Below are positions 56,531 through 64,000 of a DNA stretch of 64,000 nucleotides, piece by piece; within the stretch, counting starts at the first letter, position 1; the number at the start of each line of letters is the position of its first letter. The notes beneath the pieces were generated by a model that was given only the letters and a program-made list of their open reading frames with translations, was not told where the DNA came from and searched no databases. Origin of the DNA: Martinezella calliandrae (GTDB taxonomy: Bacteria; Pseudomonadota; Alphaproteobacteria; Rhizobiales; Rhizobiaceae); NCBI RefSeq assembly GCF_030272695.1, contig NZ_JARFYN010000001.1, forward strand, positions 124,001 to 188,000, in the 5' to 3' direction. The translations under genes were made by a program, and so were the position numbers.

Positions 56531-57165
56531 ATGCTCAGAAACGATAATCAACTGCCCTACGGAGCCGTCTATTTCCGCAAGTCCAATCCGCCGCAGGCCG
56601 ATTGGGAACGCGATTACAAGGTCGCCGGCGAGGATGGGCTCAACATCTTCCGACACTGGTTCATGTGGAGCGCGACCATCATCGCCGAACTCGGCCATGC
56701 CGTGCCGGACTGGGCGTGCGCAAATACAAGCATGCCCTGCAGGTTAACGGCGATGGCCTCGCCGGAGGCACGGCTCGCGGCAATTTCGGCGACGGACGCC
56801 TCGCCGCTGTCGAACACTGCTTCGGCAAGGGAAGCACCCTGCTGATCGGCACCAATCCTTCCGTCGCCTATTACCGCAGCGAGGGTCGGGCGAATGGCGC
56901 CTTCTTTGCCGAGCTCTTCCGCTGGAGCGACAAGGCGGGGCACGTAAAACTCTCCAATGCCGCGTTGTTTGCCCGTATCCACGAAGGACAAAAAGGCAGT
57001 TTCCTCTGGCTGGTCAATCCGATCCGCACCGCGCAGATGACGGAAGTCGAACTCGCCGTTGGAACGCTTAAATCCGGTAAGGCGGTCTGGCCCGTCGGCG
57101 CTGTGCATGACGGCGGCCGCGTTAAGGTCCCGGCACGCGATGTGCTGATCCTACCTCTGGGGTGA
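56531..57165 (+). pseudogene. GH42-type beta-galactosidase remnant (middle deleted)
   Basis: The first part, MLRNDNQLPYGAVYFRKSNPPQ...DGLNIFRHWFMWSA, is the N-terminus of a GH42 beta-galactosidase. After about residue 50 the frame changes; a second frame from about 56709 gives a C-terminal domain (KYKHALQVNGDGLAGG, GKGSTLLIGTNPSVAYYRSEGRANGAFFAELF, ending VPARDVLILPLG at 57165). A complete enzyme is about 650-700 residues; some 450 are missing, including both catalytic Glu. With the LacI and ABC remnants this is the ruin of a galactoside-utilisation operon. Confidence 0.8.
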
Positions 57166-57218
57166 GTGATCGAGTGGGGAATGGCCTGGCGAGCGTGATT
57201 GCGCCGCGCGTGATTGTC

Positions 57219-57338
57219 GGGCCCCTCACCCCAGAGGGGGTCTAAAATGCGTCGGGCACCGCTTCTGTTCAGGCAGTGAGGCCGATTATTTTGCGCTGTC
57301 GTCCTCTCAGAGGGGGCCAGCGCGAGGGGCCGGGCATA
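57219..57338. repeat. Intergenic repeat with inverted ends
   Basis: GGCCCCTC at 57219 and GAGGGGCC at the other end bracket about 120 bases, with inner CCAGAGGGGGT and AGAGGGGGCC. A repeat of this general type (CCCTCACCC...GGGCGAGGGGC) also occurs at 62136-62280. Typical Rhizobium intergenic repeat; no coding potential. Confidence 0.45.
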
Positions 57339-57380
57339 ACAAGTGCGACTGCGGCGGATTCGCCCGACCATCCCGAATAA

Positions 57381-59669
57381 CTATAACAGCTTCTCCAACG
57401 AAATCGGCAGCTCGCGTATCCGCTTTCCCGTCGCATGGAAAACCGCATTGGCAATCGCCGGCGCCACACCGACGATCGCGAGTTCGCCGACTGCTTTGCC
57501 GCCGAGCACGGAGGCGTGGGGATCAGGGATGCCGACAGAGATCACTTCGATGTCGGGGATATCGGCATGGGTCGGTACGAGATAATCGCCGAGATTGTTG
57601 TTGATGACCCGGGCATAGCGGTGATCGACAATGCCCTCCTCGAGCAGCGCCTGACCGATACCCATGATAATGCCGCCTTTCCACTGGCTTTCGACAAGCT
57701 TCGGATTGTAGAGCCTGCCGGAATCGAGCGCCGAGACGACGCGCGAAACGCGCACGGTGCCGAAATCCTCGTCGACGCGGACTTCGATGAAGTGGGCGCA
57801 CCAGCTATGCAGCGAATAGTCGCCGTCCGTCGGTGATTGCATGGTCGCGATAGTCGAGAAGTTGCGATAGTGATCCGCCTTGCTCTGCTTGTCTTCCGGC
57901 AGCGTGTTGCGCAGCACCTCGATCTTGTCACGACCGATTTGCCGCAGTAGCTCGGCAATGGCGATGCCTTCGCCGCCTTCGCGCGGCGGCAGGATGCGGC
58001 CTTGCGAAATCGTCAGCGTATTGGCCTGTAGATCGCGGAACGGCGAGTTGGGATCGTTGATCGCCAGCCCTACCAGCTCGTCGCGAGCGGCGATCGCCGC
58101 CTTGTAGACGGCGCCGGTCATCAGATTGGCGAGCTGCGAACCGCCGGCGACGGGGGCACGCGGTAGGGCGGAATCGCCGAGCTTGACGCGGATCTGCTCG
58201 ACCGGAATGCCGAGTGTTTCCGCCGCCGTCTGCGCCAGGATCGTATAGGTGCCCTGGCCCATGTCGATGCCGCTGCTCGCCACCTCCGCCGATCCGTCGG
58301 CCAGGATACGTACGAGCGCTTCGCCGGGGGTGCGGCGCACCGGGTAGGTGCCGGCGCCAACACCCCAGCCGATCAGGTGCTTGCCGTCGCGCATGGAACG
58401 CGGCGCATGAGAACGCTTCGCCCAACCGAAAGTCTTGGCACCAGCGTCGAAAGCCTGCCGCAACTGCCTTGTCGACCAAGGCTTGTCGGCTTCTTGATCC
58501 CGTTCGGCATAATTCTTCAGCCGAATTTCCAGCGGGTCCATGTTCAGTTCATAAGCAAGCTCGTCTATGGCGCTTTCGATACCCCAGGCGCTCGGATTTT
58601 CGCCCGGGGCCCTGAGCGCACCAGGCGTCACGGTGTTTACCCGTACGACGTTCTGCCGCGACGAGAGATTGGGCGTCGCGTACATGAGAGCGGTGACGAC
58701 ACCGAGAGGCTCGACCGCCATGCCATCCATGGAGGTCTCATTGGCACTGTTATGGACGATGGAGAGAAGCTGGCCATCCTCGGTCGCGCCCAGCGCGATC
58801 GTCTGGCGCGTGCCGGGCCGCCCCCCAAAGGCGGTGAAGGTCTGCGGCCGGGTTACGACCAGCTTCACTGGACGGCCAAGCATTTTTGCCGCCATGATGC
58901 CGACTGCGCCATGGGGAAGCGCAAATGCTTTTGAGCCAAAGCCGCCGCCGATATAGGGCGAGATCATCCGTACATTTTCGAAGGCAATGCCGAACCATTC
59001 GGCATAGGTCCGCGCCATGCCGTCGATCCACTGGCTTGGCTCCCAAACGGTCAGCCTGTCGTCGTCCCATTTGGCGATCAACCCATGCGGCTCGATCGGC
59101 ACGTTGTATTCGCGCGGCGTCTTGTATTCCGCTTCGATTTTGACCGGCGCGGCCGCGAGCGCTGCAGCCGCATCGCCCCATTCCTTGGTCATCAGATCGA
59201 TGGGGAAACCTTCGCCACCCTTCGGATCCTCCAAGCTGAAGATGGCCGGCATTTCTTCATAGGTGACTTTGATCAACGCCGCGGCAGCCGTCGCCTGTTC
59301 GAAGGTCTCTGCAACGACAGCAGCGACATGCTGACCGCTGAAGGTGATCTCGCGCAGCAACGGCTGATAGGGACCTTCCGGGCCGGGCGTATCCATCCAG
59401 GTGGTTGCCGAATTTAGCGCCATCTGATTGTCCGCAGTCAGTACCAACAGAACGCCCGGCGCCCTTTCCGCCGCCGACGTGTCGATGCGGTTGATACGGC
59501 CCGAAGCGATCGTGCTTTGCACCATGACCGCATGGGTCAGCCCCTCGAGATCGTGCTCGACCGCATAGTCGGCCTCGCCCTTGATTTTCGCGGTTCCATC
59601 CAGACGGGTCAGCCGCCCACCGAGCGCGCCGTCGGCAGCGCCGTGCTTCCTGCTTTCCATGATGGTCAT
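57381..59669 (-). CDS. Aldehyde oxidoreductase, molybdenum-binding subunit (PaoC-like)
   Basis: 762-residue xanthine-oxidase-family large subunit. Marks: SPYIGGGFGSKAFALPHGAVGIMA, RPQTFTAFGGRPGTRQTIALGA, TVTPGALRAPGENPSAWGIESAIDELA, IDMGQGTYTILAQTAAE, and the C-terminal GKAVGELAIVGVAPAIANAV with the active-site Glu. Start is just after the FAD-subunit stop (59666-59669). As in E. coli PaoABC the order is FeS-FAD-Mo. Periplasmic location is not supported: neither this nor the small subunit shows a Tat signal, so it may be cytoplasmic. Substrate: probably aromatic aldehydes. Confidence 0.93.
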   Translation of the reverse strand: MTIMESRKHGAADGALGGRLTRLDGTAKIKGEADYAVEHDLEGLTHAVMVQSTIASGRINRIDTSAAERAPGVLLVLTADNQMALNSATTWMDTPGPEGPYQPLLREITFSGQHVAAVVAETFEQATAAAALIKVTYEEMPAIFSLEDPKGGEGFPIDLMTKEWGDAAAALAAAPVKIEAEYKTPREYNVPIEPHGLIAKWDDDRLTVWEPSQWIDGMARTYAEWFGIAFENVRMISPYIGGGFGSKAFALPHGAVGIMAAKMLGRPVKLVVTRPQTFTAFGGRPGTRQTIALGATEDGQLLSIVHNSANETSMDGMAVEPLGVVTALMYATPNLSSRQNVVRVNTVTPGALRAPGENPSAWGIESAIDELAYELNMDPLEIRLKNYAERDQEADKPWSTRQLRQAFDAGAKTFGWAKRSHAPRSMRDGKHLIGWGVGAGTYPVRRTPGEALVRILADGSAEVASSGIDMGQGTYTILAQTAAETLGIPVEQIRVKLGDSALPRAPVAGGSQLANLMTGAVYKAAIAARDELVGLAINDPNSPFRDLQANTLTISQGRILPPREGGEGIAIAELLRQIGRDKIEVLRNTLPEDKQSKADHYRNFSTIATMQSPTDGDYSLHSWCAHFIEVRVDEDFGTVRVSRVVSALDSGRLYNPKLVESQWKGGIIMGIGQALLEEGIVDHRYARVINNNLGDYLVPTHADIPDIEVISVGIPDPHASVLGGKAVGELAIVGVAPAIANAVFHATGKRIRELPISLEKLL

Positions 59670-60649
59670 GCCAATTCTCCCATCTTCAAGATGGCGCGCT
59701 CGACTATGCGCGGCGCAAGCGCAATCTTGTAATGATTGGCGCCATGATCGACGGCACCTTCAACGGCGAGCAGGCTTGCGCGCTTTACGGCGTCCGCATC
59801 GAGTGCCTGGCCCTTCAATGCCTCCTCGACGGCGTGGGCGCGCCACGGCTTGGTGGCAACCCCTCCGAGCGCCACCCGGATATCGCGGATCGTTCGACCA
59901 TCCGTTTCCAGGTCAAGCCCGACGGCGGCGCTGGCGGTCGCGAACTCGTAGGACTGGCGGTCGCGGACCTTGAGATAGGTCGAACGCCGCGCGGCCGAAG
60001 ATGTCGGAATGGTTATCGCAGTGATCATCTCGCCTGGCATGATCGCATGTTCCCGCTCAGGGGTCGTTCCCGGCAAAAGGAAGAAATCATCGACGGCGAC
60101 CTGACGGCTGCCGAGATGCACGACCGCATCGAAAGCCACCAGAGCGACCGCCAGATCGCCGGGGTTGGCGGCGATACAGGCCTCGCTCGTGCCGAGAACG
60201 GCATGATTGCGCGTAACGCCGCCGATTGCCGAACAGCCGGAACCCGGTGCGCGCTTATTGCAGGCGGGGAAGGTCGCCGTATCGCGGAAATAGGCGCAGC
60301 GCGTGCGCTGCATCAGATTGCCGCCGATTGTTGCCATGTTGCGGATCTGCGCTGAGGCCGCAAGCGACAGCGACTCCGAAACGGCCGGGAATTGCGCTTT
60401 GATATTGGCATCGTCGGCGACCCGGCTCATTTTCGCGAGCGCGCCAATTGTGGCCTCCTGATCGGTGACTGCAATCTGATCGAGACCGGCAAGATGGCTG
60501 ATATCGACCATCGTTTGTGGCTCGGCAACGCCGCATTTTGCGAGGTCGAGCAGCGTCGTCCCCCCGGCAAGCAGCATGGTGCCGGAAGCGGCTGCGGCCT
60601 GCCTGGCTTCGTCGACGGAGCTAGCGCGGAGATAGGAAAACTCTTTCAT
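59666..60649 (-). CDS. Aldehyde oxidoreductase, FAD-binding subunit (PaoB-like)
   Basis: 327-residue FAD subunit: MKEFSYLRASSVDEARQAAAASGTMLLAGGTTLLDLAKCGV, the SLAASAQIRNMATIGGNLMQRTRCAYFRD FAD loop, and a cysteine cluster (CAYFRD, FPACNKRAPGSGCSAIGG) that in PaoB binds an additional 4Fe-4S centre. ATG 60649 overlaps the small-subunit stop (ATGA). It links the molybdenum subunit to its electron acceptor. Confidence 0.92.
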   Translation of the reverse strand: MKEFSYLRASSVDEARQAAAASGTMLLAGGTTLLDLAKCGVAEPQTMVDISHLAGLDQIAVTDQEATIGALAKMSRVADDANIKAQFPAVSESLSLAASAQIRNMATIGGNLMQRTRCAYFRDTATFPACNKRAPGSGCSAIGGVTRNHAVLGTSEACIAANPGDLAVALVAFDAVVHLGSRQVAVDDFFLLPGTTPEREHAIMPGEMITAITIPTSSAARRSTYLKVRDRQSYEFATASAAVGLDLETDGRTIRDIRVALGGVATKPWRAHAVEEALKGQALDADAVKRASLLAVEGAVDHGANHYKIALAPRIVERAILKMGELA

Positions 60650-61113
60650 CGGCTGGCCTCCGCTGCTTCGCGCACTGCGGCGACGATATGCGGATAGGCT
60701 CCGCACCGACAGAGATTGCCCGCCATGTATTCGCGGATTTCGTCGTCGGAGCCGGCATGGCCCTCGCGGATGCAGGCCACCGCCGACATGATCTGTCCCG
60801 GCGTGCAATAGCCGCACTGGAAGGCGTCATGCTTCAGAAATGCCGCCTGCACCGGATGTAGATCGCCGTTTTCTGCCGCCAGCCCTTCGATGGTCGTGAC
60901 CTTGCGGCCTTCGGCCTGAGCGGCCAGCGTCAGACAGGAGAGCACGCGTTCGCCGTCGACATGGACGGTACAGGCGCCGCATTGGCCCTGGTCGCAGCCC
61001 TTCTTGGTGCCTGTCAGGCAGAGATGCTCGCGAAGCGCATCGAGAAGCGTGACACGCGGATCGAGCAAAAGCTCGTGCGCGTGCCCATTGATATCGAGAT
61101 GGATGGTCGTCAT
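60646..61113 (-). CDS. Aldehyde oxidoreductase, 2Fe-2S subunit (PaoA-like)
   Basis: 155 residues with the two 2Fe-2S motifs of the xanthine-oxidase small subunit: GTKKGCDQGQCGACTVHVDG...LSC and FQCGYCTPGQIMSAVACI...NLCRCGAY. ATG 61113 has GGGAG upstream (cagGGAGtgagctg); in-frame starts up to 61224 add no recognisable Tat signal. First gene of the three-gene operon, divergent from the TetR gene. Confidence 0.92.
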   Translation of the reverse strand: MTTIHLDINGHAHELLLDPRVTLLDALREHLCLTGTKKGCDQGQCGACTVHVDGERVLSCLTLAAQAEGRKVTTIEGLAAENGDLHPVQAAFLKHDAFQCGYCTPGQIMSAVACIREGHAGSDDEIREYMAGNLCRCGAYPHIVAAVREAAEASR

Positions 61114-61348
61114 CAGCTCACTCCCTGTTCGGGTCATCATCTTGCAATCATTGGAATCAGTCACGGCATCCATTCTTGACGTCAGCCTGACCGGCGCCAG
61201 GTCATCGGGCTCGTCCGCTTTCACCGGCGCGTGCGGCTTGTGGTCGAGTATCGAGGCAAGATAGCACCTTTGCGGTCGTTGATCCTCCGAGTAGACAGCA
61301 ATGGCATCCTGGCCCTTTATGAGATAACAATTCTCTGGTACTCAAGAT

Positions 61349-61370
61349 TAAACGGAGGCGCCTCCGTTTA
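61349..61370. promoter_or_regulatory. 22-bp perfect palindrome, TetR operator candidate
   Basis: Arms TAAACGGAGGC and GCCTCCGTTTA meet without a spacer, a perfect 22-bp inverted repeat. It lies 43 bases upstream of the TetR gene, and TATAAT at 61369-61374 overlaps its right end as a -10 box for that gene. The divergent oxidoreductase operon starts at 61113, about 236 bases away. Confidence 0.8.
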
Positions 61371-61412
61371 TAATCCTAGAGACTTGTTCGATATCGTCAA
61401 GTTGCAATCCGC

Positions 61413-62054
61413 ATGGAGCGAAAATTGGCTTCCAGGCCATCGTCAAAGTTGAAGGGCGACACGCCGACTGGCGCTAAAACCCTACGCGCGGATGCACGAC
61501 GCAATCGTGACAAGCTTGTCCAAGTCGCGGCCGAAGCCTTCGCCAGCCACGGCACGGCCGCCTCCCTCGAAGACATCGCGCGGCGCGCCGGCGTCGGAGT
61601 GGGTACGCTCTACCGTCATTTTCCGACCCGCGAGCATCTGGTCGAAGTCGTCTATCGCCACGAGGTCGAAGCGCTCTGCAACGCCGCCGAGGAGCTTTCC
61701 CGTGAACGTGCGCCGGATCAGGCGCTGGAAGAATGGATGCACCGCTTCGTCGGTTACATCGCCACCAAGCGCGGCATGGGCGACAGCCTGCGCATCCTTT
61801 TCAACAGCAATTCCACACTCTTCGCCGACAGCTACGGCAAGGTGCCGATCGCGCTGAGCGGCCTGATTGAACGGGCGATGGCCGACGGCTCGATCCGCAC
61901 CGACGTCGACAGCACCGATGTGCTGCAGGCGCTGTCCGGCACCTATTCCATGCCCAATTCGCCGGAATGGCATGACCGTGCCCGCCGTCTAGTCCGGCTG
62001 CTGATGGACGGCTTGCGCTGGGGCGCACCGAAAACACAGAGGCCATGGGCCTGA
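61413..62054 (+). CDS. TetR-family regulator
   Basis: 213 residues; helix-turn-helix ADARRNRDKLVQVAAEAFASHGTAASLEDIARRAGVGVGTLYRHFPTREHLV, then a SbtR-type C-terminal domain (LEEWMHRFVGYIATKRG...LFADSYGKVPIALSGLIERAMADGSIR). Divergent from the aldehyde oxidoreductase genes and overlapping in promoter with the 22-bp palindrome, so it should repress itself and perhaps those genes. Confidence 0.9.
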   Translation: MERKLASRPSSKLKGDTPTGAKTLRADARRNRDKLVQVAAEAFASHGTAASLEDIARRAGVGVGTLYRHFPTREHLVEVVYRHEVEALCNAAEELSRERAPDQALEEWMHRFVGYIATKRGMGDSLRILFNSNSTLFADSYGKVPIALSGLIERAMADGSIRTDVDSTDVLQALSGTYSMPNSPEWHDRARRLVRLLMDGLRWGAPKTQRPWA

Positions 62055-62336
62055 TAATCGGCTGAACACTTCCTATATGCATTTTGAACTCGGATCGTCG
62101 GGCGCGTCGGGCGTTGCCGCGGTTCCGTATATGGCTCCTCACCCTAGCCCTCTATTCGCACGCGGGGAGAGGGAACGACGGCGCAAGACAACCGATCTTC
62201 CCCTCAAGCGGGAGTAGCGCGGGGCGCATCGTAGACCCCCTCTCTCCGCCATGCAGGGCGAGGGTTCGGGCGAGGGGCCAGGCACATAGGCACGGCAAAA
62301 CCAAACTCGCCATCGTCAAAGATAAGGAGAGCAAGA
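62055..62336. repeat. Intergenic region with Rhizobium-type repeat
   Basis: No gene in these 282 bases. The central part (about 62136-62280) runs from CCTCACCCTAGCCCTC to GAGGGTTCGGGCGAGG, imperfect inverted ends around CGCGGGGAGAGGG and CCCCTCTCTCCG blocks, a repeat of a class found across Rhizobium intergenic DNA. AAGGAGAG at 62322-62329 is the ribosome site of the next gene. Confidence 0.5.
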
Positions 62337-62714
62337 ATGTCCGAAAAGCTGGTCAAAATTCCCGGCCCCGATCATCCCATCACCATCGAGAGCAAGCAGG
62401 CCCATGTCACGGTTTCGGTTGCCGGCAAGGTTATCGCCGATACGCGTGAAGCGCTGTCCCTGAAGGAAGCCACCTATCGCGCGGTCATTTATATACCGCG
62501 CGGGGACATCGACATGTCCGCGCTCAAGAAAACTGACCACGCCACCTATTGCCCCTATAAGGGCGATTGCTCCTATTATAGTATTCCCGCCGGCGGCGAG
62601 CGTTCGGTAAACGCGATCTGGACCTACGAAAATCCATACGCCTCAGTAAGCCAGATCAAGGATTACATGGCCTTCTACCCCGACCGGGTCGATGCCATAA
62701 ACATCGACGCTTAA
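62337..62714 (+). CDS. DUF427-family protein
   Basis: 125 residues; [42 protein letters not shown], then [14 protein letters not shown] and YPDRVDAI are the conserved blocks of the DUF427 family, with the C-x-Y-K-G-x-C-x-Y-Y segment usual for it. Cytoplasmic, single-domain; role unknown. The stop is convergent with the sugar ATPase stop and overlaps by four bases. Confidence 0.9.
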   Translation: MSEKLVKIPGPDHPITIESKQAHVTVSVAGKVIADTREALSLKEATYRAVIYIPRGDIDMSALKKTDHATYCPYKGDCSYYSIPAGGERSVNAIWTYENPYASVSQIKDYMAFYPDRVDAINIDA

Positions 62715-63781
62715 AGAGCCAAGCCGCTTCCGCTGTCGAAAACATAGACCTGATCGGCGCTGACAGTGACCTTCAATTGCTCGCCGTAGCGAACCGGGGC
62801 TTCGCCGTCGACGACGGCCGTCACCTGTTCGCCGGCAAGATCGAACAGCACGTGGGTCTGGGCGCCTGTTGGTTCGACTAGCAATGTCTGGCCGGTGAGC
62901 GCCGAGCCATTGCCCGTCAAGCTTAGATGTTCCGGCCGAAGTCCGATTTTGACGGTCTGGCCGGGCTTCACCTTGCGCGCGCCCGCGATGCGGACCTGTG
63001 TGCCATCCTTCAGCCGCACGGCCGGCGAGCCGTCAGCGCCATCCGCTACCCCATCAAGGAAATTCATCGCCGGCGAGCCGATGAAGCCTGCGACGAAGAG
63101 ATTGGCCGGCTGCCGGTAAAGGTCGATCGGCGTGCCCTGCTGCTCGATCCGCCCCTGGTTCAGCACAACGATGCGGTCGGCAAGCGTCATCGCTTCGATC
63201 TGGTCGTGCGTGACATAGATCGAGGTCGTCTGCACCTTCTGATGCAGCGCCTTGATCTCCGAGCGCATCTGCACGCGCAGTTTCGCATCGAGGTTCGACA
63301 AGGGCTCGTCGAACAGGAAGACGGCAGGGTTGCGGACGACGGCGCGACCCATGGCGACGCGCTGGCGTTGGCCGCCGGAAAGCTGGGCAGGCTTGCGGTC
63401 GAGCAGCTTGGTGAGGTCGAGCATGCGTGCGGCCTCATTGACCCGCTGTTCGATCACCTGCTTGGTCTCGCCAGACAGTTTCAGATTGAAGCCCATATTC
63501 TGTGCGACCGTCATGTGCGGATAAAGCGCATAGGATTGGAAAACCATGGCGATGTTGCGCTCGCGCGGCGTCAATGCATTGACCACCTGCCCGCCGATCG
63601 ACACATCGCCGTCGGTGATTTCCTCAAGGCCGGCGATCATGCGCAGCAGGGTCGATTTCCCGCAGCCGGACGGCCCGACAAGGGCAATGAACTCGCCGTC
63701 GCCGATCGCCAGCGAGACATCGTGGATGACCGGCAGCGCGCCATAGGCTTTGTGGATGTTGGAAAGTTCGACGGATGCCAT
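62711..63781 (-). CDS. Sugar ABC transporter ATPase (UgpC/MalK type)
   Basis: 356-residue MalK-like ATPase: Walker [16 protein letters not shown], signature [19 protein letters not shown], Walker [27 protein letters not shown], then the C-terminal OB-type TOBE regulatory domain with [10 protein letters not shown]. It follows a permease gene (partial, 63803 onward) by about 20 bases and is the last gene of a carbohydrate importer whose remainder lies outside the window. Confidence 0.95.
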   Translation of the reverse strand: MASVELSNIHKAYGALPVIHDVSLAIGDGEFIALVGPSGCGKSTLLRMIAGLEEITDGDVSIGGQVVNALTPRERNIAMVFQSYALYPHMTVAQNMGFNLKLSGETKQVIEQRVNEAARMLDLTKLLDRKPAQLSGGQRQRVAMGRAVVRNPAVFLFDEPLSNLDAKLRVQMRSEIKALHQKVQTTSIYVTHDQIEAMTLADRIVVLNQGRIEQQGTPIDLYRQPANLFVAGFIGSPAMNFLDGVADGADGSPAVRLKDGTQVRIAGARKVKPGQTVKIGLRPEHLSLTGNGSALTGQTLLVEPTGAQTHVLFDLAGEQVTAVVDGEAPVRYGEQLKVTVSADQVYVFDSGSGLAL

Positions 63782-63802
63782 GCTTTTTTGCTCCGGTAAG
63801 GC

Positions 63803-64000
63803 TTAGGATTTCACGGCGCCGGCGGTGAGACCCGCGATGATGTGCTTCTGCGCCAGGAAGAAAACGATGATGGTGGGCATGATGGTCAGCGTGATGAACG
63901 CCAGCACCAGTTCCCACTCTGTGCCGAATTCGCCACTATAGACCATCATGCCAAGCGGCCAAGGGTAGATCGAGTCCGAATTCAACATGATCAGCGGCAG
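63803..64000 (-). CDS. Carbohydrate ABC permease (MalG family), C-terminal part
   Basis: The last 65 residues of a MalG-type permease entering from beyond the window: the final transmembrane segment WELVLAFITLTIMPTIIVFFLAQKHII and the tail GLTAGAVKS, the usual ending (GLTAGAVKG) of this family. The gene starts outside the window. Upstream of the MalK-type ATPase in the same operon. Confidence 0.9.
   Translation of the reverse strand: MPLIMLNSDSIYPWPLGMMVYSGEFGTEWELVLAFITLTIMPTIIVFFLAQKHIIAGLTAGAVKS

Overview
The window reads as part of a large replicon (chromosome, chromid or megaplasmid) of a Rhizobiales bacterium, most likely Rhizobium or a close relative. The support is the family-level look of almost every protein, an RHE_PE00001/DUF1612-type protein known mainly from rhizobial plasmids, intergenic palindromes of the kind scattered through Rhizobium genomes, GC-rich codon use and long ATGA/TGATG-coupled catabolic operons. 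The species is not decided by the sequence. I see no rRNA, tRNA, CRISPR array, phage or complete insertion sequence.

Layout. 1-2.6 kb: the tail of a LacI regulator, an amidase and the DUF1612 protein. 2.7-5.7 kb: a copper-efflux unit, with a P-type ATPase led by tandem YHS domains, a CueR/HmrR regulator and a clear MerR-type promoter. 5.9-8.5 kb: a thiolase, a vapBC-like toxin-antitoxin pair whose toxin lacks the second catalytic acid, a small secreted protein and the relic of another vapC. 8.5-10.8 kb: a DHA2-type MFS exporter and a sulfite-oxidase-like reductase. 10.9-18.2 kb: the histidine utilisation cluster hutI-H-U-D and, divergently, hutF-C, with a HutC-type operator between them. 18.6-22.3 kb: a TetR gene followed by a DUF5666-like secreted protein, a membrane cytochrome b and a Tat-exported molybdoenzyme; three matching inverted repeats suggest one regulon. 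22.5-27.7 kb: an RND pump with a frameshifted adaptor gene and a divergent AcrR-type regulator. 27.7-33.1 kb: an Lrp regulator, an unusual tryptophan-2,3-dioxygenase relative, mntR, mntH and an M23 peptidase-like protein.

33.2-41.3 kb is an amide-utilisation operon: leader with intrinsic terminator, AmiC-like sensor, ANTAR antiterminator AmiR, Dpp-type permeases, binding protein, acetamidase/formamidase and a fused double ATPase. After an SMP-30 lactonase-type gene, 42.4-54.6 kb holds a second Dpp-type system coupled to an M32 carboxypeptidase. It is divergent from an oversized GntR regulator and a tightly coupled set of creatininase-family hydrolase, ketopantoate-reductase-like enzyme, SDR and M20 peptidase. 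This looks like an uncharacterised route for a peptide- or lactam-like compound.

54.6-57.2 kb is a decayed sugar-utilisation locus: a LacI gene and an ABC ATPase gene, both missing their 5' parts, meet head to head at about 55,055 (a deletion scar), followed by an intact hydroxypyruvate-isomerase-like gene and a gutted GH42 beta-galactosidase. 57.4-62.1 kb carries a PaoABC-like aldehyde oxidoreductase divergent from a TetR regulator with a perfect 22-bp palindrome between them. The window ends with a DUF427 protein and the last genes of a sugar ABC transporter.
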